Source: Mangrovitalea sediminis
GTDB taxonomy: Bacteria; Pseudomonadota; Gammaproteobacteria; Pseudomonadales; Oleiphilaceae
NCBI RefSeq assembly: GCF_002514725.1
Contig: NZ_NTLB01000006.1
Location: forward strand, 248,001 to 312,000
Reading direction: 5' to 3'
Length of the DNA stretch: 64,000 nucleotides
Below are positions 20,316-29,509 of the stretch, piece after piece. Each line of letters begins with the position of its first letter. Position 1 is the stretch's first letter. The notes under the pieces are model-generated. The model made no database searches, was not told the origin of the DNA, and saw only the letters and a list, made by a program, of their open reading frames with translations. The translations under genes and the position numbers were made by a program.

Positions 20316-21350
20316 TTACTCCTCCGAACCCAGGGAGAGATCTGACAGGACACTGCCATCCAGCGCCGAGCGCATCGAATTGCTACCCATAATGCTCTGG
20401 ATTTTCCGGCTGTATGACGGATCTGTCGCATAGCCGGCCTCCTGCAACGCACCCGTGAAGGCCTCAGGATCATCAGCCTGCTGCAACACCGCCTGATAAC
20501 GCGGGTTACCCTGCAAGAACTTGACGTAGTCCTGGAAACTCGCCGCATAGCTGTCGTAGGCACGGAACGGCGCGACCTCCTTGAGCGCCTTGCCATCCCG
20601 GTACTCGGTCGTCGTGACCTTGACCGAAGGTCCACTCCAGCTGTCGTTGGCCTTGATACCGAACAGGTTGTGGCTGACGGTTCCGTCCTTGCCGGTAATC
20701 ATGTGCTGACCCCAGCCGGTCTCCAGCGCTGCCTGGGCAATGAGCACTCGAGGGTCCACACCGGTCGCCTTACCGGCCTTCTGCGCCAGCGGAAGCAGTT
20801 GATTGACGAAATCCTGCGGCGAGGAAAAGGTCCCGCTATGGGCTCCCGTTTCCGAATCCGGCGCAGACGCGGAAGAGGATTGCACCAGCTTGTCCACGGT
20901 TTTCAACTGCGCGGTCAGTTGTGGAGACAGCGCCGGCAGTGTCCGCGGATAGTCCTGGATACTGGCCATCTTCGAGGCTTTCCCAGTTACATCCCCCATT
21001 CCCGACAAGGTCGCAGGTTGTTCCCGGTTTCCGGAGAGGGTTTTGCTGAGCTGGCGCTCGAGCACTTTCGCCAAGCCGATGCCGCCGTGATGGCTCATCG
21101 TCAGGGCCAACTGGCTGTCGAACATCTGCTGATAGAATTGCGTCTGAGTGCTATTCAGCATGTCACCCTGAGCAAAAACCTCGTTGGCCTTACGCATCGA
21201 CTTGAGCATTTGCGAAATGAACATACTCTCGAATTGCTTGGCCACTTCCTTCAGCGCAGCGCCTTTGTTCGTTTTCGCTTCGTTGCGCAACGCATTAAGA
21301 CTGCTGATGTTGGTATAGATGTCTGTCGATTGGAGACTGGTGTTCTGCAT
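20316..21350 (-). CDS. flgJ: Flagellar rod-cap and peptidoglycan hydrolase FlgJ
   Basis: Two-domain protein that caps the growing rod and cuts peptidoglycan. 344 residues. N-terminal rod-binding domain (about 30-105: K-E-V-A-K-Q-F-E-S-M-F-I-S-Q-M-L), a linker, then a C-terminal glucosaminidase domain (about 178-325) with A-A-L-E-T-G-W-G-Q-H (catalytic Glu), N-L-F-G-I-K and A-P-F-R-A-Y-D-S. Between flgI and flgK; 10 nt after flgI. Confidence 0.95.
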   Translation of the reverse strand: MQNTSLQSTDIYTNISSLNALRNEAKTNKGAALKEVAKQFESMFISQMLKSMRKANEVFAQGDMLNSTQTQFYQQMFDSQLALTMSHHGGIGLAKVLERQLSKTLSGNREQPATLSGMGDVTGKASKMASIQDYPRTLPALSPQLTAQLKTVDKLVQSSSASAPDSETGAHSGTFSSPQDFVNQLLPLAQKAGKATGVDPRVLIAQAALETGWGQHMITGKDGTVSHNLFGIKANDSWSGPSVKVTTTEYRDGKALKEVAPFRAYDSYAASFQDYVKFLQGNPRYQAVLQQADDPEAFTGALQEAGYATDPSYSRKIQSIMGSNSMRSALDGSVLSDLSLGSEE

Positions 21351-21360
21351 GGCGCCGCCC

Positions 21361-22473
21361 TCAGATCACTATCAGTTCGGCACGGAGGGCACCCGCTTGT
21401 TTAAGCGCCTCCAGGATGGCCATGACGTCGCTGGGGGCGGCGCCGACCTGATTCACGGCCTGCACGATCTGATTGAGCGTGACCGCAGGGCCGAACTGGA
21501 ACATGTGAGCAGGTTGCTGATTCGCACTCACCGTACTTTGCGGCACGACGACCGTCTGCCCCTGGCTCAATGCATTGGGCTGGCTCACCTGCGGGTTGGC
21601 ACTGATCGTCACTGTCAAGTTGCCGTGAGTAACCGCTGCCGGCAGAACCTTGACATTCTGGCCGACGACAATGGTACCGGTGCGGGAGTTGATAACGACT
21701 TTGGCGGCCTCTGTCCCCGGCTTCACCTCCAGGTTTTCCAGGATGGAAAGGAAGCTGACGCGCTGGGAGGCATCCCGTGGCGCCTTGACGGAGATCGAGG
21801 CCGCGTCTTCGGCATAGGCCATGCCCGGCCCAAGAAGACCATTGATGGCCTCAACCACCCGTTTGGCCGTGGTGAAATCCGGCTCGTTGAGGTTCAGGGT
21901 GATGGTGTCGCCACGATCAAAGGGGTTCGGCACGCTGCGTTCGACCGTGGCACCGCTGGGAATCCGGCCGACACTGGGGACATTGACCGTTACGCTGGAG
22001 CCCCCCTGCCCTGACGCACTGAAGCCGCCGACAAGAAGATTCCCTTGCGCCATGGCGTAGATCTTGCCATCAGCGCCCTTCAATGGCGTCATCAACAGGC
22101 TACCGCCACGCAAGCTCTTGGCATTGCCGATAGAGTCGACCGTGATATCGATGGTTTGACCTGGTTTGGCAAACGGCGGCAATTCAGCATGGACCGCGAC
22201 CGCCGCCACGTTTTTCAGCTTCGGGTCGACGTTGGCCGGCAAGGTAACGCCGAATTTGTTCATCATGTTGCGAAAGGTTTGATCGGTAAACGGCGCCTTG
22301 TCACCCGTACCGTTAAGGCCGACCACAAGCCCGTAACCGACCAACTGGTTTTCACGGACACCCTGAACCTGGGCCAGATCCTTGATACGATCAGCCTGGG
22401 CCAAACCGGAAACAGCCAGCATGCCAAACAGCAACCAGCGCAAAGTTGGACCTAGACCGCGATTTAAGATCAT
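21361..22473 (-). CDS. flgI: Flagellar P-ring protein FlgI
   Basis: Forms the periplasmic P-ring. 370 residues from the ATG at 22473, chosen because AGGAGG at 22481-22486 lies at correct distance; a longer frame starts at 22500. N-terminal Sec signal (about residues 1-27, ending G-L-A-Q-A). Mature start [21 protein letters not shown] is the family signature. The Shine-Dalgarno overlaps the flgH stop, so translation is probably coupled. Confidence 0.96.
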   Translation of the reverse strand: MILNRGLGPTLRWLLFGMLAVSGLAQADRIKDLAQVQGVRENQLVGYGLVVGLNGTGDKAPFTDQTFRNMMNKFGVTLPANVDPKLKNVAAVAVHAELPPFAKPGQTIDITVDSIGNAKSLRGGSLLMTPLKGADGKIYAMAQGNLLVGGFSASGQGGSSVTVNVPSVGRIPSGATVERSVPNPFDRGDTITLNLNEPDFTTAKRVVEAINGLLGPGMAYAEDAASISVKAPRDASQRVSFLSILENLEVKPGTEAAKVVINSRTGTIVVGQNVKVLPAAVTHGNLTVTISANPQVSQPNALSQGQTVVVPQSTVSANQQPAHMFQFGPAVTLNQIVQAVNQVGAAPSDVMAILEALKQAGALRAELIVI

Positions 22474-22484
22474 GTTGCAGCCTC

Positions 22485-23165
22485 CTACAACGGCCACCAT
22501 TCAGAGTTGAAGAAACGGCTCAGCCATCCCATCCGGGTGGTGTCCTGGAAATTTCCCGTGCCGCCGTAAGCGATCCGGGCATTGGCAATACGTGTAGAAG
22601 ACACCGTGTTGTCAGGGCTGATATCTGTCGGCCGAACCAAGCCTGTGAGACGGATATATTCCTTGCCGTCTCCCAGGGTCAGCCATTTTTCGCCTCTGAT
22701 CTTCAGGACACCATTGGGCAAAACATCCACAACACTTACCGTGATGCTGCCCTTCAGGCTGTTGCTCTGACCGGAATCTGCCTGGCCCTGGAAATTCCGC
22801 TTGAAGTTCGGATCCGTCAGCAGGCTCAACGATCCCGCCGTTACGGCGTTCCCCAGGACGTTTGCCTCGTTGAAGTCCGTCTTGTTGTTCTTTTGCAGCT
22901 GGGTTTTCGCCGTCTTGCTCGACTGGGTCACCTCATCGAGGTTGACGGTCAGAATGTCACCGACATTCAGGGCCACCCGGTCGCCGTAGGGGTTATAGTT
23001 GCGCGAAACCTGAAAGATCGACCCGCTACTGGGGTCGCGCCGCAGCATCGCTTGTGGCTCAACCGGCGCCCAGGCGGGGTCGCCCGGCTCCGCGCGCGGC
23101 CGGGTCATGGCACTGCATCCGCTCAACAACGTCAGAACAATCGCCAGAGCCAATACCCGTTTCAT
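22485..23165 (-). CDS. flgH: Flagellar L-ring lipoprotein FlgH
   Basis: Outer-membrane L-ring subunit. 226 residues. Lipoprotein signal with lipobox L-S-G-C (Cys17). Conserved region G-S-I-F-Q near 49 and [12 protein letters not shown] near 67-78. Between flgG and flgI in the usual order. Confidence 0.95.
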   Translation of the reverse strand: MKRVLALAIVLTLLSGCSAMTRPRAEPGDPAWAPVEPQAMLRRDPSSGSIFQVSRNYNPYGDRVALNVGDILTVNLDEVTQSSKTAKTQLQKNNKTDFNEANVLGNAVTAGSLSLLTDPNFKRNFQGQADSGQSNSLKGSITVSVVDVLPNGVLKIRGEKWLTLGDGKEYIRLTGLVRPTDISPDNTVSSTRIANARIAYGGTGNFQDTTRMGWLSRFFNSEWWPL

Positions 23166-23196
23166 GACCTCTCCTCCACCTCATCCATCACGCGAC

Positions 23197-23982
23197 TTAT
23201 GCGTTCTGCGTGATGTACTGCAACATCTGATCACTGGCCGACACGACCTTTGAGTTCATCTCATAGGCACGCTGTGTCGTAATCATGTTGACCAACTCGT
23301 CGACCACCGACACGTTCGAGGTTTCGACCATGCCCTGTTCAATGGTGCCCAGGCCATTCAGGCCGGCCTGGCCTTCCTGGGGAGCACCGCTGGCGGCCGT
23401 TTCCTTGAACAGGTTATTGCCGATCGCCTCCAGCCCCTGTGGGTTGACGAAATTCGTCAAGGTGATCTGACCCAATTGCTGCGGATTAGCGGCGTCCGTT
23501 GTCACGGCGGAAACCGTGCCGTCCTTACCGATCGTTACCGACGTCGTGTTCTGCGGCAGGGTGATGGCCGGCTGGAGCGGATAGCCCTCGGAGGTCACCA
23601 CGTTGCCATTGGAGTCCAACTGGAACTGACCGTCCCGGGTGTAGGAAATGGAACCATCGGGCATCAGCACCTGGAAGAAGCCCTTGCCGTTGACCGCCAT
23701 ATCCAGGGGCTGATTGGTATTCTGCAACGTTCCCTGAGTGAACTGCTTGGTCGTACCGACGATACGCACACCCGTTCCCAACTGCAGCCCCGACGGCAAC
23801 TGCGAGTTCGTCGTATTCTGGCCACCGGGCTGCCGCTTGATCTGGTACAACAGATCCTGAAAGTCCGGTCGATCGCGCTTGAAGCCGACGGTACTGACGT
23901 TGGCAAGGTTGTTGGCAATGGTCGTCAGCGCCATGTCCTGAGCGGCAAGCCCGGTTTTGCTGACCCAAAGTGCTGGCATCAT
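23197..23982 (-). CDS. flgG: Flagellar distal rod protein FlgG
   Basis: Distal rod subunit. 261 residues, normal length. N-terminal A-L-W-V-S-K-T-G-L-A-A-Q-D and A-N-N-L-A-N-V-S-T-V-G-F-K-R; C-terminal N-V-S-V-V-D-E-L-V-N-M-I-T-T-Q-R-A-Y-E. A GCAGGAG Shine-Dalgarno precedes the ATG. Second gene of the flgF operon. Confidence 0.96.
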   Translation of the reverse strand: MMPALWVSKTGLAAQDMALTTIANNLANVSTVGFKRDRPDFQDLLYQIKRQPGGQNTTNSQLPSGLQLGTGVRIVGTTKQFTQGTLQNTNQPLDMAVNGKGFFQVLMPDGSISYTRDGQFQLDSNGNVVTSEGYPLQPAITLPQNTTSVTIGKDGTVSAVTTDAANPQQLGQITLTNFVNPQGLEAIGNNLFKETAASGAPQEGQAGLNGLGTIEQGMVETSNVSVVDELVNMITTQRAYEMNSKVVSASDQMLQYITQNA

Positions 23983-24062
23983 GAGCGGATACTCCTGCGA
24001 TTAACCGTTGTCGAACTGACGATGACTGGCAACGCCGCTTTTTCGTCATTCGTTATCATTAT

Positions 24063-24815
24063 TTAAAGGTTTTGCAAAAGGCGTGCCGTGGACTGCGAAT
24101 CCTGATCAGCAGCGTGCATGACACGCACCTGCAGCTCGTATTGTCGCGACAACTGCATGGTCGAAATCAACGCTTCGATAGGATTGACGTTCGAGTCTTC
24201 GAGGAATCCAGGCTCAACCCGCACATTCGCGTCTGCCGGCGCCACAGCGTTACCGCCGTTCTGCGACTTGATATGCATGAGACCGTCGGTCCCCTTTTCC
24301 AGGGTCTTGGGATCGGGGTTGACCAGCTTGATGCGGTCCACTTCAACCAACTGGCTCGGGGTACTACCGGTAGGGATGGCCGAGACGGTACCGTCGGCAC
24401 CAATCTGAACTTTGTCCGAAGGAGGAATCGCCACCGGCCCACCATTGCCGAGCACCGGCAAACCACTGCCTGTGCGCAGGATACCGTTGACGTCGACCTG
24501 AAGATTGCCGGCACGGGTGTAGGCCTCGCTGCCATCCGGCGCCTGGACTGCAATCCAGCCCTTGCCCTTGATGGCGATATCCAGATCACGCCCGGTCTGG
24601 ATCAAACTACCACTGCTCATGTCAGTGCCAGGATTTTCAGTCATGGCAAAGACGCGTGAAGGATAGGTTTCGCCATACACCGGCATACTGCGCGCGGCAA
24701 CGAAATCCTGCTTGAAGCCCACGGTATCGACGTTGGCCAAATTGTTGGCGTGTGCCTGCTGAGCCAGCATATTCTGCTTGGCACCTGACATGGCGATATA
24801 AAGCGCCTTATCCAT
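24063..24815 (-). CDS. flgF: Flagellar proximal rod protein FlgF
   Basis: Proximal rod component. 250 residues. It opens M-D-K-A-L-Y-I-A-M-S-G-A-K with the A-N-N-L-A-N-V-D-T-V-G-F-K rod motif. The C-terminal P-I-E-A-L-I-S-T-M-Q-L-S-R-Q-Y-E-L helix is present. First gene of the flgFGHIJKL operon, with its own sigma-54 promoter upstream and a GGAGG ribosome site. Confidence 0.95.
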   Translation of the reverse strand: MDKALYIAMSGAKQNMLAQQAHANNLANVDTVGFKQDFVAARSMPVYGETYPSRVFAMTENPGTDMSSGSLIQTGRDLDIAIKGKGWIAVQAPDGSEAYTRAGNLQVDVNGILRTGSGLPVLGNGGPVAIPPSDKVQIGADGTVSAIPTGSTPSQLVEVDRIKLVNPDPKTLEKGTDGLMHIKSQNGGNAVAPADANVRVEPGFLEDSNVNPIEALISTMQLSRQYELQVRVMHAADQDSQSTARLLQNL

Positions 24816-24856
24816 CTCTCCACCTCCGACGGAAAGCTGTCACTAGGACAGAGCAA

Positions 24857-24873
24857 AGCACTTACCATGCCAA
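24857..24873 (-). promoter_or_regulatory. Sigma-54 promoter of the flgF operon
   Basis: Minus strand TTGGCATGGTAAGTGCT: the invariant GG (-24) and GC (-12) are 10 nt apart as the holoenzyme requires. It lies about 42 nt upstream of the flgF start. In pseudomonad-type flagellar cascades such promoters depend on FleQ or FleR (established); which activator acts here is not visible. Confidence 0.75.
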
Positions 24874-24944
24874 TGTTCCCTGCTGCCTCGACAAAGCCTT
24901 TATATTCGGCAAGATAGGTTGTTCCAAGGCTTTCATCGCCCCAC

Positions 24945-24970
24945 AAAAAAGGCCCCGCCGTAGCGGGGCC
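24945..24970 (-). terminator. Intrinsic terminator after flgE
   Basis: Eight-base-pair stem GGCCCCGC / GCGGGGCC with a four-base loop (24951-24970), followed on the minus strand by T6 (24945-24950). It closes the flgBCDE operon 31 nt after flgE and separates it from the flgF operon. Confidence 0.9.
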
Positions 24971-25001
24971 TTTCAAGATGGCAACAATTTCGGCAGCGGC
25001 A

Positions 25002-26963
25002 TCAGCGCAGGTTAATGATCGTCTGCGTTATGGCGTTGTCCGTCTGAATGGTCTTCGCATTCGCCTGATAGTTTCTTTGGGCGACGATCAGGTTGACCAA
25101 CTGATTGGAAAGATCCACGTTCGACTCTTCCAGCGAACTTGCGGTAATCGTTCCCAGGGAACTGGTTCCCGGCGATCCCACGATCGCGTTGCCCGAGCTA
25201 AAGGTCTCCGCCCAGTTATTACCGCCGACCGGCGCCAGCCCTGTGTTGTTGGCGAACTTCGCCAACGAGACTTGAGCCAGCGTCTTGGATTGCCCGTTAC
25301 TGTAACGGGCAAAGATGGTGCCGTCGGTGGAGGTATCCAGGCCCGTCAAGTGACCTGTCGCATAGCCGTCCTGCTTGACATTGTTCTTGGCAAAGGCACT
25401 ACCGTACTGGGTCGTTCCACTCATATCGATGGCAAAATTTGAGCTGGTCGGCGGATTGGGTATGGGCAGAACGCCCCCGTTCACCACATTCATCGGGCCA
25501 TCCGCGCCATTCGGATTCCCATTGGCGTCCAACGGTGTCCAGTTGGAAATCAACACCTTGTCCGACAGGTTGGTATTCAGTGAGCCATCGTTGTTGAAGA
25601 CCAGGTTATAGGACGCCATCGTCGCTTTTGTATTTTGCGGCGGAGGAAGTGCCGTATTCGGATCGCCCACATTCTTTCCATCAACCTGAACGTACATCGT
25701 CCAAAGGTTCGCCGGACTTGGACCGGTCGACGGCTCCTTGACGAAGTACTGCGTCATGACGTGGGAATTACCCAAGCTGTCATAAATAGGCGTCGTGGTC
25801 GCGTAGTTATAGGTGTTCTGATCGCTGGGATTGAACGCATTGTGGACGAATGGCGTGCCCACTGTGTTGTTGACAATGTTCGTGGAGGCCGGCGACAGGG
25901 AGACACCTTGATCCAGGGTAAATTTGATCGTACCTGAAACGGTTGCCGTGTCGCTGTTGGTCGCGCTGTCGTTGGCGCTATTCCCGTCCAGGGTAATGGT
26001 GCCCGCGTTCTGGCCGCTGACATTCAGGCTGCCGCTACCGGCATACTGGAACAACAGGTCACTCCCCTGGCTGGATACCAACTGCATATCACCCGAGGAA
26101 TTGAATACCGCCGTGATGCCCACCAGCGACGATGAATTGATATCGTTCGCCAACTGAGCTTCACCCCCCGTAGAGCTGAGCGAGAACTGAACTCCGTTGA
26201 TAGTCAGCGTATCGCCGGTCGTAGGACTGAACGCACTGGCAGGAATCGTTGCTGTCGTTGTCGCTGACGCAGTGATACCGTCCTGCTGGGTCAATGTCGA
26301 CGCGATAGCCCCGGCAGAGTCCCCTGCATTGGTATTAACCGTTGCGCTGGTGCCATTTGGATAATTGATGGTCCAGACCTCAGCAGGTATACCGTTGGTG
26401 GAACCCACCACGGCCGTACCAATGGAGCTGCCATCCGACGTCAGGGTCGTCCCCCGCTGCGCAAGCACGGAGGCCGTCGCATCCATATTAAGCATGCTGG
26501 TGACGTTGCTCGTCCGTTGCGGAGCCAGGTCAGAAGTCTGCACCTGGATATCACCGGTCAAGCCGGACAAATTGCCGTTGGTATCCGCCTGATAGCCCTG
26601 GAGACGCATCCCTTTGCTGTTTACGACGTAACCATTCTTGTCGACACCAAACTCACCATCCCGTGAATACAGTTTTTCGCCATTGTTATTCATGACAAAA
26701 AAACCATCGCCGTTGATGGCCATATCCAAGCCACTGCCAGAGGCGATATTGCCCTGGTCGAACAACTGGCGAACAGTCTGAACATTAACGCCGCCGCCCA
26801 CATTGTTCGAACCGAGACTCAACAAGCCGTTGGAATAGATATCGCCAAATTCCGTTCGTGACTGCTTGAAGCCCACCGTGCTGGCATTGGAGATATTGTT
26901 ACCAGTGACTTCCAGATCGGTCGACGCCGCTTTCAGACCGCTCAAAGCAATATTAAACGCCAT
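25002..26963 (-). CDS. flgE: Flagellar hook protein FlgE, enlarged
   Basis: Main structural subunit of the hook. 653 residues against 402 in E. coli. N-terminal F-N-I-A-L-S-G-L-K-A-A-S-T-D and N-N-I-S-N-A-S-T-V-G-F-K-Q, and C-terminal S-N-V-D-L-S-N-Q-L-V-N-L-I-V-A-Q-R-N-Y-Q, are typical. A central Thr/Ser/Asn-rich insertion (about 165-370) accounts for most of the extra length and probably adds outer hook domains. A GAGGTG ribosome site precedes the ATG. Last gene of the first operon. Confidence 0.95.
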   Translation of the reverse strand: MAFNIALSGLKAASTDLEVTGNNISNASTVGFKQSRTEFGDIYSNGLLSLGSNNVGGGVNVQTVRQLFDQGNIASGSGLDMAINGDGFFVMNNNGEKLYSRDGEFGVDKNGYVVNSKGMRLQGYQADTNGNLSGLTGDIQVQTSDLAPQRTSNVTSMLNMDATASVLAQRGTTLTSDGSSIGTAVVGSTNGIPAEVWTINYPNGTSATVNTNAGDSAGAIASTLTQQDGITASATTTATIPASAFSPTTGDTLTINGVQFSLSSTGGEAQLANDINSSSLVGITAVFNSSGDMQLVSSQGSDLLFQYAGSGSLNVSGQNAGTITLDGNSANDSATNSDTATVSGTIKFTLDQGVSLSPASTNIVNNTVGTPFVHNAFNPSDQNTYNYATTTPIYDSLGNSHVMTQYFVKEPSTGPSPANLWTMYVQVDGKNVGDPNTALPPPQNTKATMASYNLVFNNDGSLNTNLSDKVLISNWTPLDANGNPNGADGPMNVVNGGVLPIPNPPTSSNFAIDMSGTTQYGSAFAKNNVKQDGYATGHLTGLDTSTDGTIFARYSNGQSKTLAQVSLAKFANNTGLAPVGGNNWAETFSSGNAIVGSPGTSSLGTITASSLEESNVDLSNQLVNLIVAQRNYQANAKTIQTDNAITQTIINLR

Positions 26964-26984
26964 GCCACACCTCGCCGATCACGA

Positions 26985-27692
26985 TCAGTTGATTTGGGTT
27001 ACGCTGGACAGGGGCACAGATCCCATATCCGCCAGATTCAGGGTGATGGAGCCGTCGCTGCCGATCGATACACTGTTGACGTTGGCGCTGATCAATGTCG
27101 GCACCTGAGCAGAGCCGCCCGCCCCGTCACTGGCAACAGCATTCAGCGTGTAGCTGCCAGTCGGCATAGAATTGCCGCCTGCATCCTTGCCATCCCAGTT
27201 AAATGCCACCTGACCGGCAGGTTGTTGCCCCAGGTCCATGGTTTTTACCAGGGAGCCTGAGCTATCCAACACCTGAACTTTCAGATCATTCGTCGCATTC
27301 GCCAAATCGGCAAAACCGGAAATCTTGCCACTGGCCCCCAGGCTTGCCGTATTGGATTGGGCCACGACCGAGCGCCCAACCATGGCAGAGGCCTGCAGTG
27401 CCTGTTGCGAGCGGAACTGAGAGGAAAAACTCTGAACCGACGTATTCAGGTTCTGCATCTGTTCCAGCGAGCTGAATTGCGCCAACTGCGCAAGGAACTG
27501 CGTGTTATCGGTCGGATTGAGCGGGTCCTGATTATTCAGCTGGGCAAGCATCAGGTTCATGAACTGATCTTTCCCCAAGGCGGAAGAGCTACCAGTGCCT
27601 TTGGTACCGCTGCTGGAGCTGGAATTCGACTGCTGCACCGCATACTTATCCAGTACATTCGTTGCAGTCTGGTTATTGTTGACGGTCGTCAT
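26985..27692 (-). CDS. flgD: Flagellar hook-capping protein FlgD
   Basis: Scaffold that caps the hook during FlgE polymerisation. 235 residues. A Ser/Gly-rich N-terminal stretch is followed by the conserved D-Q-F-M-N-L-M-L-A-Q-L-N-N-Q-D-P segment near residue 40. A C-terminal FlgD tudor/Ig-like part contains W-D-G-K-D-A-G-G-N near 169. AGGAGG ribosome site. Third gene of the flgB operon. Confidence 0.95.
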   Translation of the reverse strand: MTTVNNNQTATNVLDKYAVQQSNSSSSSGTKGTGSSSALGKDQFMNLMLAQLNNQDPLNPTDNTQFLAQLAQFSSLEQMQNLNTSVQSFSSQFRSQQALQASAMVGRSVVAQSNTASLGASGKISGFADLANATNDLKVQVLDSSGSLVKTMDLGQQPAGQVAFNWDGKDAGGNSMPTGSYTLNAVASDGAGGSAQVPTLISANVNSVSIGSDGSITLNLADMGSVPLSSVTQIN

Positions 27693-27711
27693 GGCTGCCT
27701 CCTCGCCTTAA

Positions 27712-28149
27712 TCACTGGCCCAGCGTCAGCACACGCTGCATCATGGTCTTGGCGGTATTCATTACATCCACGTTGGTCTGGTAGGTACGCGACGCGGACA
27801 TCATATCGGCCATCTCCTCGGCGATATTCACATTCGGGTAATAGACGTAACCATCCTTGTTGGCCATGGGACTACCGGGCTCATAGCGCATCTGCAGGCT
27901 TTCGTCACTCTGCACAATGCCTTTTACCTGAACGCCCATGCTGGGCGCCTGGCCATCAAAACCGTTCGCGACACCGTTCATCAGGCCCTGCTGAATAGCG
28001 GCGAAAATTGGCTTACGCGCGCGGTAGGCGCCCGCAGCTGTCGAACTGGCCGTATCGGCGTTGGCAATGTTGCTCGCCGTCGTATTGAGCCGGATGGACT
28101 CTGCCGACATCCCCGAACCGGCAATATTGAAAATGCTCGCAAGGGACAT
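27712..28149 (-). CDS. flgC: Flagellar proximal rod protein FlgC
   Basis: Rod subunit, 145 residues. F-N-I-A-G-S-G-M-S-A-E-S-I-R-L near the N-terminus and N-P-like Y-P-N-V-N-I-A-E-E-M-A-D-M-M-S-A-S-R-T-Y near the C-terminus are family marks. GGAG ribosome site close before the ATG. It starts 2 nt after flgB ends. Confidence 0.96.
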   Translation of the reverse strand: MSLASIFNIAGSGMSAESIRLNTTASNIANADTASSTAAGAYRARKPIFAAIQQGLMNGVANGFDGQAPSMGVQVKGIVQSDESLQMRYEPGSPMANKDGYVYYPNVNIAEEMADMMSASRTYQTNVDVMNTAKTMMQRVLTLGQ

Positions 28150-28151
28150 CT

Positions 28152-28544
28152 TTATTCTCCTCTAATCGCGCTCATCAGCCCTTTTACGCGGCTGTTGAGG
28201 AACTGGAAACTGGCCTGAAAATCCATGGCGTTCTTGGTGTACTCAGACAGCTCTGTCTGGGTATCCACCGTATTGCCATCAATCGATGGCTGGGACGGTA
28301 TCCGGTAGAGAAGCGGCGGGTTGCCGCCGCTGCCTGTTCCGGGAATATCCCGTGAGTTGGTCATCTCCAGCGGCAGGGTATTCGACTGCGCCTGATCCAG
28401 AGCCGCCCTGAAATCGAAGTCGCGGGCCTTGAAGTCCGGCGTATCGGCATTGGCGAGGTTGTTAGCGAGCACCTGGGCGCGCTGAACTCTCAGCTCCAGA
28501 GCCTTCTCATGAATTCCCAGCGCTTTATCAAAGCTGATTGCCAC
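28152..28544 (-). CDS. flgB: Flagellar proximal rod protein FlgB
   Basis: Rod subunit at the base next to FliE. 130 residues. GTG start at 28544 supported by GGGAGG five nucleotides upstream. N-A-D-T-P-D-F-K-A-R-D motif near residue 32. First gene of flgBCDE. The usual pseudomonad upstream neighbours (flgA, flgM, cheV, cheR) are not adjacent; a nitroreductase gene follows instead. Confidence 0.96.
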   Translation of the reverse strand: MAISFDKALGIHEKALELRVQRAQVLANNLANADTPDFKARDFDFRAALDQAQSNTLPLEMTNSRDIPGTGSGGNPPLLYRIPSQPSIDGNTVDTQTELSEYTKNAMDFQASFQFLNSRVKGLMSAIRGE

Positions 28545-28584
28545 GATGCCTCCCAGTCAGCCAGTTGCCTTTGCGGGAGAAATA

Positions 28585-28601
28585 AGCAATCAGGATGCCA
28601 A
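28585..28601 (-). promoter_or_regulatory. Sigma-54 promoter of the flgB operon
   Basis: Minus strand TTGGCATCCTGATTGCT: GG and GC are exactly 10 nt apart and both arms match the consensus closely. It ends about 41 nt before the flgB GTG. Its layout mirrors the flgF promoter. Confidence 0.8.
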
Positions 28602-28733
28602 CTTGGGATTCGCCTTTTTTTAAGGGGATTGAGAGGGAGTGTTCTTCTGATGAGCAACGAAAAGCGGCAACATTTTTCCCTGAGACCGGCGGAATACGGT
28701 CACAGGGCTGTCAGAACCGGCCAGCCAGTGAAA

Positions 28734-29309
28734 TTAATGGCTGTTCCGCGGCGGCCACACCGAGACGATGTCATCGAGCGAGGGCAATGGCTGGACCGGC
28801 TTGCGCGCCGCCGCCGTACCGACATACAGAAAGCCGGTAATCGACTCGAGGGGCCCCAACCCCAGACGCTCATGCACAACCGGGTGATATGCCATATCCC
28901 CCGTCCGCCAGATACCCGAAAACCCTCGGGCTTCCAGTGCGAGCAGCAAATAGGCCATACCGGCACCCGTAGACAGGGTTTGCTCGATGACTGGCACCTT
29001 GGGGTGCTCCTGCTGACACGTGATGCCCACAATAATCATCGGTGCACGCAGGGCCTTGCTGCTGATCTTATCAAGATCCGATTCCTGCAGCGCTGGATTA
29101 TCATGCGCCGCTGCAGCGGCAAAGGCCTCCCCCAACTGCTGCAAACCCTTTCCGGTGACAACCAGATAGCGCCATGGCTTGAGTAACGCATGATCCGGCG
29201 CCCGCAATGCACAGGAAAACACTTCACGCAACACCTCATCGCCAGGCGCCGGCGCAGACAGCCGGGGCTGCGATTGCCTGCTAAGAATGAATTCGATAAT
29301 GTCCTTCAT
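28734..29309 (-). CDS. Nitroreductase family protein, YdjA-like
   Basis: FMN-dependent NAD(P)H oxidoreductase of the small YdjA type, 191 residues. Features: S-R-Q-S-Q-P-R-L FMN-phosphate region near 10-17, R-A-P-D-H-A-L-L-K-P-W-R near 36-47, and G-T-G-A-G-M-like S-T-G-A-G-M-A-Y near 112. The C-terminal G-F-L-Y-V-G-T segment is typical. Substrate unknown. A monocistronic gene divergent from the Mpo1-like gene; it ends about 130 nt upstream of the flgB promoter on the same strand. Confidence 0.88.
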   Translation of the reverse strand: MKDIIEFILSRQSQPRLSAPAPGDEVLREVFSCALRAPDHALLKPWRYLVVTGKGLQQLGEAFAAAAAHDNPALQESDLDKISSKALRAPMIIVGITCQQEHPKVPVIEQTLSTGAGMAYLLLALEARGFSGIWRTGDMAYHPVVHERLGLGPLESITGFLYVGTAAARKPVQPLPSLDDIVSVWPPRNSH

Positions 29310-29509
29310 GCTGCTATCTCATCCGCTTGTCGCTACTTCAATGAAAAGGGGGCCTTCCCGTGCCTACGACGAATTGTCGCACTGGATCGAAACCTTTGCG
29401 CATTAGGCGTCACAGGTTATCGCCCACTAGCGGGTTTTCAGAAAATGTCGGGGAAGTAAACCGCTACTGTCGCGAAAAGAGCAAAATTGTGACAATAGTC
29501 AAATGCTGA

